Shown: positions 34,404 through 42,514, counted from the first letter of the stretch. The stretch is DNA of 64,000 bases from Bacillus sp. sid0103 (GCF_019219025.1 NZ_JAHUWN010000013.1:62001-126000), one strand, 5' to 3'. The notes: generated by a model not told the origin, from the letters alone. Made by a program: numbers and translations.

Positions 34404-35504
34404 ATGAACCTTGAGGCCGATGTTTGCATTGTAGGTGCAGGTCCCGGCGGCGTTTTACTTGGATATTTGCTTGCGATGAAAGGCATCTCAACCCTTGTTC
34501 TCGAACGGCACACTGGGATTGACAAGGAATTCCGAGGTGAACATCTCAACCAGGACGGAGAACGAGTGTTAAAAAAATATGGACTATATGAACAAGTGGA
34601 AGATACTGGGCTGTTATTAATGGAACGAGTGGAATACTGGCAGCACGGAAAGGTAATAAAGACGGTTACACCTGGTGCCGGTGAAGAGCATGTCGGCATT
34701 CATGTCCCACAAAAAAATTTGTTAAGTGTGTTGATTCGAGCATCTGAACCTTATCAAAATTTCAAGCTGATGATGGGGACAAAGGTAACAGAGTTAATGT
34801 TTAATGATACGGGTTGTGTAACTGGTTTAAAAGCAATGAATGGAGCACAAGAAGTGATGATAAACAGCAAAATTGTTGTTGGTGCCGATGGCCGCTTCTC
34901 GACTGTACGAAAACTGGCAGAGATGCCTTATACAACGATAACACATGGATATGATTTACTTTGGGCAAAAACTCATAGCCCAGCAGGCTGGGAGCCAACC
35001 ATTAAAAATGCATTGGTAAATGGAGATCAGTTAGCTTTATTTACCCAGGCTGGCGGTTTCATTCAAATCGGCTGGAATATTAAAGAAAACTCGTATCCAT
35101 CTTTGAAAAAGCAATCATGTGCACCGTTTATTGAACAAGTGAGTGAGGCTTTCCCAGAGTTAGCCGAAACCATCCGTACACAGATTCAAACATGGGACGA
35201 TTTTATTTTATTAAAAGTACAAAGCTCTCATAGTCCAACATGGGTTAAGGACGGATTGGTGATTATGGGTGATGCAGCACACACGATGAGTCCAACTGGT
35301 GCATTTGGAATCAATTGCTCCCTCTTGGATGCAGATGTTTTAGCTGAAGTTCTGAGCGAAGCACTCGACAAACAGAATCTAAGTAAGGCACAATTAAAAA
35401 GATTCGAACAAGCACGACGTGATCATACTGAAAAACTACAGCATCAGCAATGGGTGAAAGAGACGACCTATCAAGACAATTTTGCTGTTCCTGTCCTTTC
35501 TTAA
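34404..35504 (+). CDS. FAD-dependent aromatic-ring-type monooxygenase
   Basis: A 366-residue flavoprotein of the p-hydroxybenzoate hydroxylase group: dinucleotide motif ADVCIVGAGPGGVLLGYLLA, the internal DG motif VVGADGRFSTVRKLA, and GLVIMGDAAHTMSPTGAFGINCSLLDADVLAEVL. It should hydroxylate an aromatic or quinone-like compound with NAD(P)H and O2. The product is unknown. Start after AAGGTGG. Followed after 54 bp by a GTP cyclohydrolase II-like gene and controlled, by inference, by the divergent HxlR regulator. Confidence 0.9.
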   Translation: MNLEADVCIVGAGPGGVLLGYLLAMKGISTLVLERHTGIDKEFRGEHLNQDGERVLKKYGLYEQVEDTGLLLMERVEYWQHGKVIKTVTPGAGEEHVGIHVPQKNLLSVLIRASEPYQNFKLMMGTKVTELMFNDTGCVTGLKAMNGAQEVMINSKIVVGADGRFSTVRKLAEMPYTTITHGYDLLWAKTHSPAGWEPTIKNALVNGDQLALFTQAGGFIQIGWNIKENSYPSLKKQSCAPFIEQVSEAFPELAETIRTQIQTWDDFILLKVQSSHSPTWVKDGLVIMGDAAHTMSPTGAFGINCSLLDADVLAEVLSEALDKQNLSKAQLKRFEQARRDHTEKLQHQQWVKETTYQDNFAVPVLS

Positions 35505-35558
35505 GAGAGATCAGAGTCGGAATAAATCTATGAAAATATGGAATTGGGGGAATTCATA

Positions 35559-36290
35559 GTGGAACAAATAGAATTAAAAGCAGATGCTCTCTCTTTTTTA
35601 GAGGATAAAATAAAACTAATAAAAAACGCTGATGAAGCGATCTACCTAGTGGGACCAATTAAGCTTCCAGTTAATTTATACGGAGAAACGGTTGAATTTA
35701 AGTGGTATAGCTGGCTTAAGAGCGAAAATAGAACAGAAGATTTCCAGCAAGTCATTGATCAGTTATCTTCCGTAAATCTAGCTGAATATCAACAGTCGAG
35801 TGTTCTTGTTTATGGCGATTTTGAATATGGTGAGGATGCATTAATCAGAATGCATTCGATTTGTCATACTGGAGATATTTTTGGAAGCAAGCGCTGTGAT
35901 TGCGGCTTTCAACTCAAACAATCGATGAAAATGATTGCCGAACATGGAACAGGAGCGTTATTTTACTTAGCCAATCATGAAGGCCGAGGAATAGGCTTAT
36001 TTAGCAAGGCAATGGCCTATCTTCTGCAAGAAAATGGATACGATACAGTGGAGGCTAATGAAGGTCTTGGTTTTTCAGATGATTCAAGGAATTACGATGA
36101 TGCTATCGAAGTTCTTAAAGCGCTAAGAACAAAACCTGTCACCCTTATCACCAACAATCCGAAAAAACTTAAAGCCCTAAAAGCTGCTGGTGCACCGGTT
36201 TCTGGACGAACTCCTCTTTGGGGCGATATCTCCGAGTATAATGAAAAATACTTACAGACGAAAGTAAAAAAATCCGGACATATGGTATAA
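35559..36290 (+). CDS. GTP cyclohydrolase II-like protein
   Basis: A 243-residue RibA-type protein without a DHBP synthase domain. The zinc site cysteines are in RMHSICHTGDIFGSKRCDCGFQL, the catalytic region in YLANHEGRGIGLFSKAMAY, and the C-terminal half has TLITNNPKKLKALKAAG as in GTP cyclohydrolase II. The family turns GTP into the first riboflavin precursor. Start is GTG at 35559 after TTGGGGGAA. It is encoded with a flavin monooxygenase, not with rib genes, so it may serve flavin supply under stress or have a changed role. Confidence 0.85.
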   Translation: MEQIELKADALSFLEDKIKLIKNADEAIYLVGPIKLPVNLYGETVEFKWYSWLKSENRTEDFQQVIDQLSSVNLAEYQQSSVLVYGDFEYGEDALIRMHSICHTGDIFGSKRCDCGFQLKQSMKMIAEHGTGALFYLANHEGRGIGLFSKAMAYLLQENGYDTVEANEGLGFSDDSRNYDDAIEVLKALRTKPVTLITNNPKKLKALKAAGAPVSGRTPLWGDISEYNEKYLQTKVKKSGHMV

Positions 36291-36445
36291 CAAGCACCTG
36301 TTTGATGGTAGAAGGTGACTAGCCACCGTTCGCTCCGATGTTCATTATTGACATTTCGTGTCATTTAATTTAAAGTAACAGAGTCAAATTAAATACCAAA
36401 ATTCATTTATTTGTTGTGGACTTTTTTAGAGATATCTCTATTTTC

Positions 36446-36484
36446 GCCACACAGTTCTCATGTGAGAGCTGTGTGGCTTTTTTG
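36446..36484 (+). terminator. Terminator of the monooxygenase/cyclohydrolase operon
   Basis: GCCACACAG, an inner TTCTCATGTGAGAG hairpin and CTGTGTGGC, followed by TTTTTT. Confidence 0.88.
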
Positions 36485-36558
36485 TTGTCTGAAAACAGAA
36501 CCTAGGGGCAAAACGCGATTTTTTTTACTTGGATTCAATATTGAAAGGGGAAGAAAAA

Positions 36559-37470
36559 ATGAAAACTTGGCACTATGCACTAATTGTTTTTTTAGGCGGA
36601 TGTTGTTACGGAGTTTTATCAACCTTTGTAAAGCTGGCTTACTCGGCTGGTTTTACCGTGAAAGAGGTAACAGGAAGTCAATTCCTACTTGGGACCTTGC
36701 TTATTTGGATCGTTGCACTTTTTTCAAAGAAGAAAAAACTTACACTGCCGAACATTAGTAAATTACTATTATCAGGAATTCCCGTTGGTTTAACGGGTGT
36801 GTTTTATTATAAGTCCTTGCAAACCCTTGATGCTTCACTTGCCATCATCTTTTTATTTCAGTTTGTATGGATTGGCACATTTATTGAGTGGATTGTTTAT
36901 AAAAAGATACCAAGCACCGGAAAAATGGCTTCGATTGGTATACTAATTATCGGCTCCATTCTTGCAGCCGGCATTATTACAGAAGGCGGCGTAGAATTAT
37001 CCTGGCAGGGGACTGTTTGGGGACTGCTTTCAGCTGTAACCTATACCGCTCTCATCTTTCTCAGCAGCTCCGTGGGAAAAGATACACCACCTGTACAGAA
37101 AAGTGCCCTCATGTCCACTGGCGGGCTGATCACGGTATTATTGGTTTTTCAACCAACGAATTTGCTCCATTTACCAGTAATAACGGGAGTAGCACCATAT
37201 GGATTGTTCCTCGGGTTACTTGGCGTAGCCTTGCCACCACTCTTATTTTCAATTGGAATGAAGCATGTCGGCCCAGGACTTGGAACCATCTTGACTGCCT
37301 CTGAGCTTCCGATTGCTGTGATCTTATCCTCATTGGTCCTAGCTGAGAACGTAAGCTTGTCACAATGGTTCGGAGTGGTCCTCATTTTAGGCGGAATTGT
37401 TGCAGCGAATGTTAAAAAACCTACTACGAAAATGAAGTCTGTTTCTTTGGAACGTAAATCGGTATTTTAA
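36559..37470 (+). CDS. EamA/DMT-family transporter
   Basis: A 303-residue membrane protein with ten helices in two EamA repeats; opening MKTWHYALIVFLGGCCYGVLSTFVKLAY. Second repeat begins near residue 150. It is not closely similar to the EamA protein at 13646. ATG at 36559 follows AAAGGGGAAG; the frame to 36529 has no site. It stands after a terminator, so it is probably a separate unit from the monooxygenase operon. Substrate unknown. Confidence 0.9.
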   Translation: MKTWHYALIVFLGGCCYGVLSTFVKLAYSAGFTVKEVTGSQFLLGTLLIWIVALFSKKKKLTLPNISKLLLSGIPVGLTGVFYYKSLQTLDASLAIIFLFQFVWIGTFIEWIVYKKIPSTGKMASIGILIIGSILAAGIITEGGVELSWQGTVWGLLSAVTYTALIFLSSSVGKDTPPVQKSALMSTGGLITVLLVFQPTNLLHLPVITGVAPYGLFLGLLGVALPPLLFSIGMKHVGPGLGTILTASELPIAVILSSLVLAENVSLSQWFGVVLILGGIVAANVKKPTTKMKSVSLERKSVF

Positions 37471-37624
37471 GATTAGTAAGGGGGAGCACTATTGAGTTAA
37501 CTGGCTCCGTTTTAAGGTGCAGACGGACTAATAATCATACAAAAACACATATGAATTCACTCGTTAATTCACACATGAAAAATCTGTAAAAAATAATCTA
37601 TCCAATCAGGTGCAATGTAGTTTT

Positions 37625-38170
37625 TGTCCCTCATTAATTTTATGAAGGACAATTCATCAGGAATGTAATTAAGTTTTGTCCTTCATCGGTGGTATGAAGG
37701 ACAGTTCTTTAGATATCTTTATTGGTTTTGTCCTTCATCGGTCTTATGAAGGACAGTTCTTCAGATATCTTAATTGATTTTGTCCTTCATCAGTGTTGTG
37801 AAGGACAGTTCTTCAGAAATCTTAATTGATTTTGTCCTTCATCAGTGATATGAAGGACAGTTCTTCTGAAATCTTAAAGGTTTTGTCCTTCATCAGTGTT
37901 ATGAAGGACAGTTCTTCTGAAATCTTAATAGATTTTGTCCTTCATCAGTGTTATGAAGGACAGTTCTTCAGATATCTTAATAGATTTTGTCCTTCATCAG
38001 TGTTGTGAAGGACAGTTCTACTGAAATCTTAATAAGTTTTGTCCTTCATCAGTGTTATGAAGGACAGTTCTTCAGAAATTTTAATAGTTTTTGTCCTTCA
38101 TCAGTGGTATGAAGGACAGTTTTTCAGAAATTTTAATAGTTTTTTCCTTCATCGGTAGTTAGTCGCCAAT
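37625..38170. repeat. 52-bp tandem hairpin array (family 2), ten full units
   Basis: Hairpins start at 37625, 37677, 37729, 37781, 37833, 37884, 37936, 37988, 38040 and 38092, with a damaged eleventh at about 38144; steps are 52 bp with one of 51. Each has arms TGTCCTTCA and TGAAGGACA around a 9-nt loop (for example TCAGTGTTA), then a 25-nt AT-rich spacer with GTTCTTC and ATCTTAAT. Changes concentrate in loops and spacers. Fills most of the 934-bp gap between the EamA and DUF2935 genes; no coding signal. Confidence 0.95.
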
Positions 38171-38404
38171 TATGCGTACTAGCTCCCCAATTTCTCATAA
38201 ACATTCACATTGAACAATAAGTTTTGTCACTTAAAAGAAAAACTTTGTGAAATAGCAAGGGAAAACGGAACAAAAATAGAAAAATCATTGATACAATAAC
38301 AAAAATTAAGGCTGAATTCCTATGTTAATTCATGCCTTAAACAAAATGTGATTTACCTTTTTGCCCCCCCGTATCGGAACCCATTACTCTTAAGACCCCC
38401 CTTT
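38171..38404. other. AT-rich intergenic DNA, nothing firm
   Basis: Follows the array up to the end of the DUF2935 gene. Some poly-pyrimidine runs (seven C at about 38365, CCCCCC at about 38397) but no stem-loop with a T-run and no credible small frame. Confidence 0.5.
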
Positions 38405-39220
38405 TTAATGATAGGATGGTCTTTTTAAAGAGCATTTACTTGCTTCTTCCTGTAAACTTTGGGCGTAGAAACTTAACTTCTTAATAAAGTAACAGGTTTC
38501 GGGAAAATGATGCTCTAAAAATCGTAAAGTGGTTTTATTCATCAATTTATTTTCTTTATATTTAATCACCATGTTGTAGACAAAATTGCTCATCTCCAGG
38601 GTTGTTTTTCCCACCTCATAAGCAAATTCGGTTTGACGAGCAAAGCCTGGCTCTTTAAACCGCAGATAACCTTTCATGTGGTGATTTTGAACGATAAATA
38701 CTTGAAATTTACTAATATACAGTTCCGCTTGATTACTGACCATTATTTCAATTGGATCAATGATATTTTTAAAAAGAACGGCATGTCCCAGCTGGTCCTC
38801 TAGCCATAAATCCATAAGATTTTCTAAAGGAAGAGGTACAGGCTCTTTTCCATAGACCAAAAAACTTAAAAATCGCAGATATTCTTGATTTTCCGCTAAT
38901 GTTCCGTTTAGGTAGGTTGGCGATAAATTTAAATTCACCTTATTATCTATTCTAAGCGCCTGCAGCTTCCCTTCAAATTCAAAATATCCTTTCGCTGCCT
39001 GCCAAGCTCTCTGGGAAAAATAAATCATTGAGTCATCAGTATGAGTAACCGAACGAGGAATAGTACTTAATGTCGCAATTAACTCCCCAAATAAATTGAT
39101 ATACTGTTGGGATGTGTTGACATATTCACCTTCACTTACAGAAAGATGATCTCGTACAAAATAGGCATGATCTTGTAATATTTCTAACCAAAATAACTGT
39201 TCCTCCCATAACGAAATCAC
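38405..39220 (-). CDS. DUF2935 protein
   Basis: A 271-residue soluble, helix-rich protein with two repeats of the DUF2935 type: LFWLEILQDHAYFVRDHLS at the start and LGHAVLFKNIIDPIE in the second half, histidines and glutamates being placed as in a four-helix bundle. Function unknown; common in spore-formers. The GTG at 39220 has no near ribosome binding site; GGGGGAGAG lies about 20 bases upstream with ATT and CTG codons in frame between, so the real start may be a rare non-ATG codon a few residues earlier. Confidence 0.85.
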   Translation of the reverse strand: MISLWEEQLFWLEILQDHAYFVRDHLSVSEGEYVNTSQQYINLFGELIATLSTIPRSVTHTDDSMIYFSQRAWQAAKGYFEFEGKLQALRIDNKVNLNLSPTYLNGTLAENQEYLRFLSFLVYGKEPVPLPLENLMDLWLEDQLGHAVLFKNIIDPIEIMVSNQAELYISKFQVFIVQNHHMKGYLRFKEPGFARQTEFAYEVGKTTLEMSNFVYNMVIKYKENKLMNKTTLRFLEHHFPETCYFIKKLSFYAQSLQEEASKCSLKRPSYH

Positions 39221-39333
39221 ATTGCTGTTCAGAATGATCTCTCCCCCCTTTATTCCCTTATATATATATTTAAAATAGGGTTATGAAAGAATAAATTAAT
39301 TCCTAATTTATCAAAGTCCTATAAAAACAAACC

Positions 39334-39359
39334 AAAAAAGAGTCTGAACAGACTCTTTC
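39334..39359. terminator. Short hairpin with flanking A- and T-runs
   Basis: AAAGAGTCTG / CAGACTCTTT around AA, with six A residues before and T-rich sequence after. It can stop minus-strand transcripts coming through the repeat array behind the 39558 gene. Confidence 0.7.
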
Positions 39360-39378
39360 TTTAAATCGGTTTATCAAT

Positions 39379-39535
39379 ACCTCAAAAAAGTGCTTGCATA
39401 GGAACTGTGAGATGTTCACAGAGCCCGTCTACCTCAAAAAAGTGCTTGCACGGGAACTGTCAGATGTTCACAGAGCCCGTCTACCTCAAAAAAGTGCTTG
39501 CATGGGCACTGTGAGAAGTTCAATTGATTAGTTTT
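39379..39535. repeat. 52-bp tandem array (family 3), two full units and a broken third
   Basis: Units begin ACCTCAAAAAAGTGCTTGCA at 39379, 39431 and 39483, an exact 52-bp period. Each full unit holds a 27-nt hairpin region, GGGAACTGT-CAGATGTTC-ACAGAGCCC in unit two, with two unpaired positions in each arm. The third unit diverges after AGAAGTTCA. The array lies just past the stop of the 39558-40532 gene. Confidence 0.85.
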
Positions 39536-39557
39536 AAACCCCAAAAAAAGTTCCTCC

Positions 39558-40532
39558 CTATGAGGAACATCCGCTACCGCAACTGGAACAACTGGAACAG
39601 CTAGAACCTCCATCATGACCGCCTCCATGCCCCCCATCCCCGTGACCAGAACCATCCGAGGCAGTCCCGCAAAAAATAGCTGTAGTGCAGCCGCTCGTAT
39701 AATTTGCCGCTTGGGCAAACGTATACACTTTCGCATAATTCCAATAATCTTCAAAATAAAAATAAGAGAAAAATACCATAACAAATGACAGGTTCGTCAT
39801 TTCACCATATGTCCGCTGCTTAGTAAATTTCCCTTTCTCGTCCTCTTGATACGTTTTTTCGGCCTCACATACTTGCTGCTTCATTTGCCTGACGAGATAC
39901 TCAATAGTACCATTATTTTCTTCATTAACTTTAAAATATCTATTCATCAACCATTCATTACTTTCTTCCTTGAACTCCTTTAGAACCTTTTTATCTATTG
40001 GATAGTTGAAAAAACTGCCCCAAGACTTCCAGCTAAATTCAGTGATGGTAAACAAATGAGAAAACACCCAATCAAAAAATGCTCGTTCTTGTGGTACAGG
40101 CGTTGGATTTGTGTTAGGCGTATGATGTAGCATTTTCCCTGCATATCGTTCCGAAAAGGTTTGATATTTTTGTGTAAATAGCAACATCGTATGCCAGATT
40201 TCATCTACTTCTTCACTAAACATAGGCGTTTCCTTTAATATATTTGTAAGCAAAAAATAACGCTTTAATTCAAAAAGCCGCCATTCAAACTCATCTTCCG
40301 TCCGTTTCGGATTTTCTTGAAGAAAACGCTGCTTTACTTGTTCAACATAGTCTACATCCAAAGCGGAATCAAATTTTTCAAGCAATGGTGCTACTGGAAC
40401 AAGGGTGTGCATCCCCAAATGCTCAGGAATATTTTCTTTCGCTAATTTAGGCCGTCTCTTTACTGCTAGTGCCACTACTCCTGTAACAACTCCAGCTAGC
40501 AAAAGAGCAGCAGTTACAACTCCTGTAACCAA
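39558..40532 (-). CDS. Membrane-anchored glycine-rich-domain protein (GRDP-like)
   Basis: A 324-residue protein: N-terminal membrane helix (residues 3-25), a central domain with EFEWRLFELKRYFLLTNIL and VDEIWHTMLLFTQKYQTFSERY, and a tail of Gly/His/Asp followed by six cysteines in SSCSSCSSCGSGCSS. The VDEIWH...H pattern resembles the GRDP/DUF1399 domain of plant and bacterial glycine-rich-domain proteins; TIGR04222 is an alternative label. TTG start after AAGGGGGG. The His/Cys tail could bind metal. Function unknown. Confidence 0.7.
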   Translation of the reverse strand: MVTGVVTAALLLAGVVTGVVALAVKRRPKLAKENIPEHLGMHTLVPVAPLLEKFDSALDVDYVEQVKQRFLQENPKRTEDEFEWRLFELKRYFLLTNILKETPMFSEEVDEIWHTMLLFTQKYQTFSERYAGKMLHHTPNTNPTPVPQERAFFDWVFSHLFTITEFSWKSWGSFFNYPIDKKVLKEFKEESNEWLMNRYFKVNEENNGTIEYLVRQMKQQVCEAEKTYQEDEKGKFTKQRTYGEMTNLSFVMVFFSYFYFEDYWNYAKVYTFAQAANYTSGCTTAIFCGTASDGSGHGDGGHGGGHDGGSSCSSCSSCGSGCSS

Positions 40533-40652
40533 ATGAATCCCCCCTTATTCCATAATAGTTTATTACGTGTTAAAAATTGTAAAAGTTTCATAAATAATCA
40601 AAAAAATAACAATACTCCTATTCGAAGTATCGTTATTTTACGTTTGCATCTA

Positions 40653-41030
40653 TTAAACTAAGTAGCCTCCCAACGCCACCATTGCCTTCTTCAACGCTTG
40701 TTCATAGGCTTTATCCTTTCCAACTACAGTACGAAAATCTGCAACATCTCGTACAGTCGAACGCCCTTCTATTTCATAACCATTATTAAAAATAAGAAGA
40801 CATATCGTTGATTTCTCACTCATACGATGGAACTTTTTCTCAACGATCATTTCTTCTAATTTACCACGTTTTTCATCCTTAATCGGGTGTGTTCGAGAAT
40901 AGGGAATGACGATATGGTCATACATATGACGATTCTTACAAGTTACGATAAGGATTTTTTCTCCTTTATGTTCGACTTGATTGATCTCTCCGCATTTTGG
41001 ACAAATACTATCTATGAACATGCTTACCAT
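40653..41030 (-). CDS. Zinc-ribbon protein with a C-terminal Gp49-like domain
   Basis: A 125-residue protein. The N-terminal part has CPKCGE and, 20 residues later, a single C-K-N-R-H, a likely incomplete or mixed Cys/His zinc site. The C-terminal part, TICLLIFNNGYEIEGRSTVRDVADF to the end AMVALGGYLV, fits the phage N4 Gp49/Sf6 Gp66 family. Start at 41030 after AAAGGGAG. The phage-type domain outside any prophage is unusual. Function unknown. Confidence 0.7.
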   Translation of the reverse strand: MVSMFIDSICPKCGEINQVEHKGEKILIVTCKNRHMYDHIVIPYSRTHPIKDEKRGKLEEMIVEKKFHRMSEKSTICLLIFNNGYEIEGRSTVRDVADFRTVVGKDKAYEQALKKAMVALGGYLV

Positions 41031-41076
41031 TCTCTGCACTCCCTTTACATTATTTATTAATAGAATAAGAAACTTC

Positions 41077-41172
41077 TATGAACTGAAGTTGTATTACTTT
41101 ATATATTTGATTTCCACAAAAAAATACCTTCTAATATTGAAGGTACAAAATTTAAATCTTATTTTAATTTCC
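41077..41172. repeat. Diverged repeat shared with 53371-53455 (block A)
   Basis: CTATGAAC, AAGTTGT, a TTTATA-ATTT stretch and the small hairpin ATACCTTCTAA...TTGAAGGTA occur in the same order and spacing as at 53371-53455. The two blocks lie next to a broken and an intact copy of the same SEDS gene end, so they look like duplicated flanking DNA. By-eye alignment only. Confidence 0.55.
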
Positions 41173-41364
41173 TATGGCTGAAGCAAAGGTGGGAAATCAT
41201 TCTGTATACAACTTCGTCTTTAGTGAAACCAGAAAAAAGAGCCGCCGCAGCAACCCATGTTAACACAAGTATCGGTTTGTTCAATTTGCAATACCTTATA
41301 TTTCATCTATATTTTTAAATGATAATATTGGAATCGATGTTATAGAATACCTTGTATATCCATT
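41173..41364. other. Intergenic DNA before the Gly/Met gene end
   Basis: AT-rich; contains GAGCCGCCGCAGCAACC at about 41240. No terminator with a T-run and no frame with a good ribosome binding site seen. The Gly/Met gene ends at its right border. Confidence 0.4.
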
Positions 41365-41871
41365 CTAGAAACCACTCATGCCCATGCCTGGGGGACCTCC
41401 CATGCCCATGCCTGGGGAACCTCCCATACTCATGCCTGGGAAACCACCCATGCCCATGCCAGGAGAACCTCCCATGCCCGTACCAGGGAAACCACCCATG
41501 CCCATGCCTGGGAAACCACCCATGCCCGTGCCTGGGAAACCACCCATGCCTGTGCCTGGGAAACCACCCATGCCCGTGCCTGGGAAACCACCCATGCCCG
41601 TGCCTGGGAAACCACCCATGCCCGTGCCTGGGAAACCACCCATGCCTGTGCCTGGGAAACCACCCATGCCCGTGCCTGGGAAACCACCCATGCCCGTGCC
41701 TGGGAAACCGCCCATGCCCATGCCTGGGAAACCGCCCATGCCCATGCCTGGGAAACCGCCCATGCCCATGCCTGGGGAACCTCCCATGCCCATGCCCATG
41801 CCCATGCCAGGAGAACCTCCCATGCCCATGCCATGAAAACCGCCCATAATACGTTGAGAATCAAATGTCAT
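41365..41871 (-). CDS. Gly/Met/Pro-rich tandem-repeat protein
   Basis: A 168-residue low-complexity protein: MTFDSQRIMGGFHG, then about 18 repeats of eight residues with the plan GFPG(T/M)GMG, ending in GMGMSGF. The 24-bp DNA unit is well conserved, the main change being GTG/ATG, i.e. T or M at one position. AGGTGAAAAC precedes the ATG, which decides for the minus strand; the plus-strand proline-rich frames are shadows. No Cys, Lys or Trp in the repeats. Composition suggests a structural or surface role, perhaps a spore coat protein, but this is a guess. Confidence 0.75.
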   Translation of the reverse strand: MTFDSQRIMGGFHGMGMGGSPGMGMGMGMGGSPGMGMGGFPGMGMGGFPGMGMGGFPGTGMGGFPGTGMGGFPGTGMGGFPGTGMGGFPGTGMGGFPGTGMGGFPGTGMGGFPGTGMGGFPGMGMGGFPGTGMGGSPGMGMGGFPGMSMGGSPGMGMGGPPGMGMSGF

Positions 41872-42152
41872 GTTTTCACCTACTTTCTTTTACATACTAT
41901 GCATAAAGAAAATAGGGGAGCCTATTCTACTTTAAAATTGGGCAGATTAACTGCCGATACCAGATTATGTACAGAAACTAAAGGGACGCCTGCAATTTAA
42001 AAAGCGGCAGCCTACTCCTTTTTAGACGGCATTTGTCAGCTCCCTTATATGCAGAAAGCATTGGTGAATAACTAACCTCAATACTCCGGTCCAAATAAAA
42101 AAAAGCCCAGTATGGACTCTTAAACGAGTGGCATTTATTCATTTTAATTTAT

Positions 42153-42254
42153 TCAAAATCCTTCAATCTCTATATCTTCTCTATAATAATCTTCATCACT
42201 TTCTGTATTTTTAAACCAACTATTTATAAACCAATTAATAATCTTCGAGAACAT
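42153..42254 (-). CDS. Candidate 33-residue micro-protein
   Basis: ATG at 42254 preceded by AAGGAGTGG at good spacing. The peptide starts MFSKIINWFINSWFKN, an aromatic amphipathic helix, and ends in an acidic tail (SDEDYYREDIEIEGF). The shape, a membrane-binding helix with an acidic tail, is seen in small regulatory or spore peptides. I do not recognise it. No terminator clearly assigned; a hairpin lies upstream at 42477. Confidence 0.5.
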   Translation of the reverse strand: MFSKIINWFINSWFKNTESDEDYYREDIEIEGF

Positions 42255-42476
42255 ATTGACCACTCCTTATAGATCATTTTAGATTTAAAAAAATGATTGA
42301 TCTAACTTCGTTCTATTTCAGAATAGCGATCTAATGTTAAATAAGTATTAATTAACTCTAAAGTATTTGTTAATTTATGATTAAACATAATTTTATTTTT
42401 GAAATAGGCATTTCAGTTGTTTCTTCCATTTTAGCTTTATCATCATGACCATCAATTGATGTTCCAGCAACGATGC

Positions 42477-42514
42477 AAGCAGTGTGATTTCATATGAGAA
42501 ACACACTGCTTTTA
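42477..42514. terminator. Hairpin with T-run in the gene-poor region
   Basis: AAGCAGTGTG and CACACTGCTTTT around a 15-nt loop. The DNA just left of it (42385-42476) reads on the minus strand as an open stretch containing SIDGHDDKAKMEETTE without a start site, perhaps a gene remnant. Confidence 0.6.

Noticed and set aside
37625..38170. CRISPR-like appearance of the 52-bp array
   Set aside because: Spacers are repeats of one another, not unique, and no cas gene is present.
41352..41849. Proline-rich plus-strand frames across the Gly/Met repeat
   Set aside because: Periodic DNA keeps all frames open; only the minus-strand frame has a ribosome binding site and non-repeat ends.
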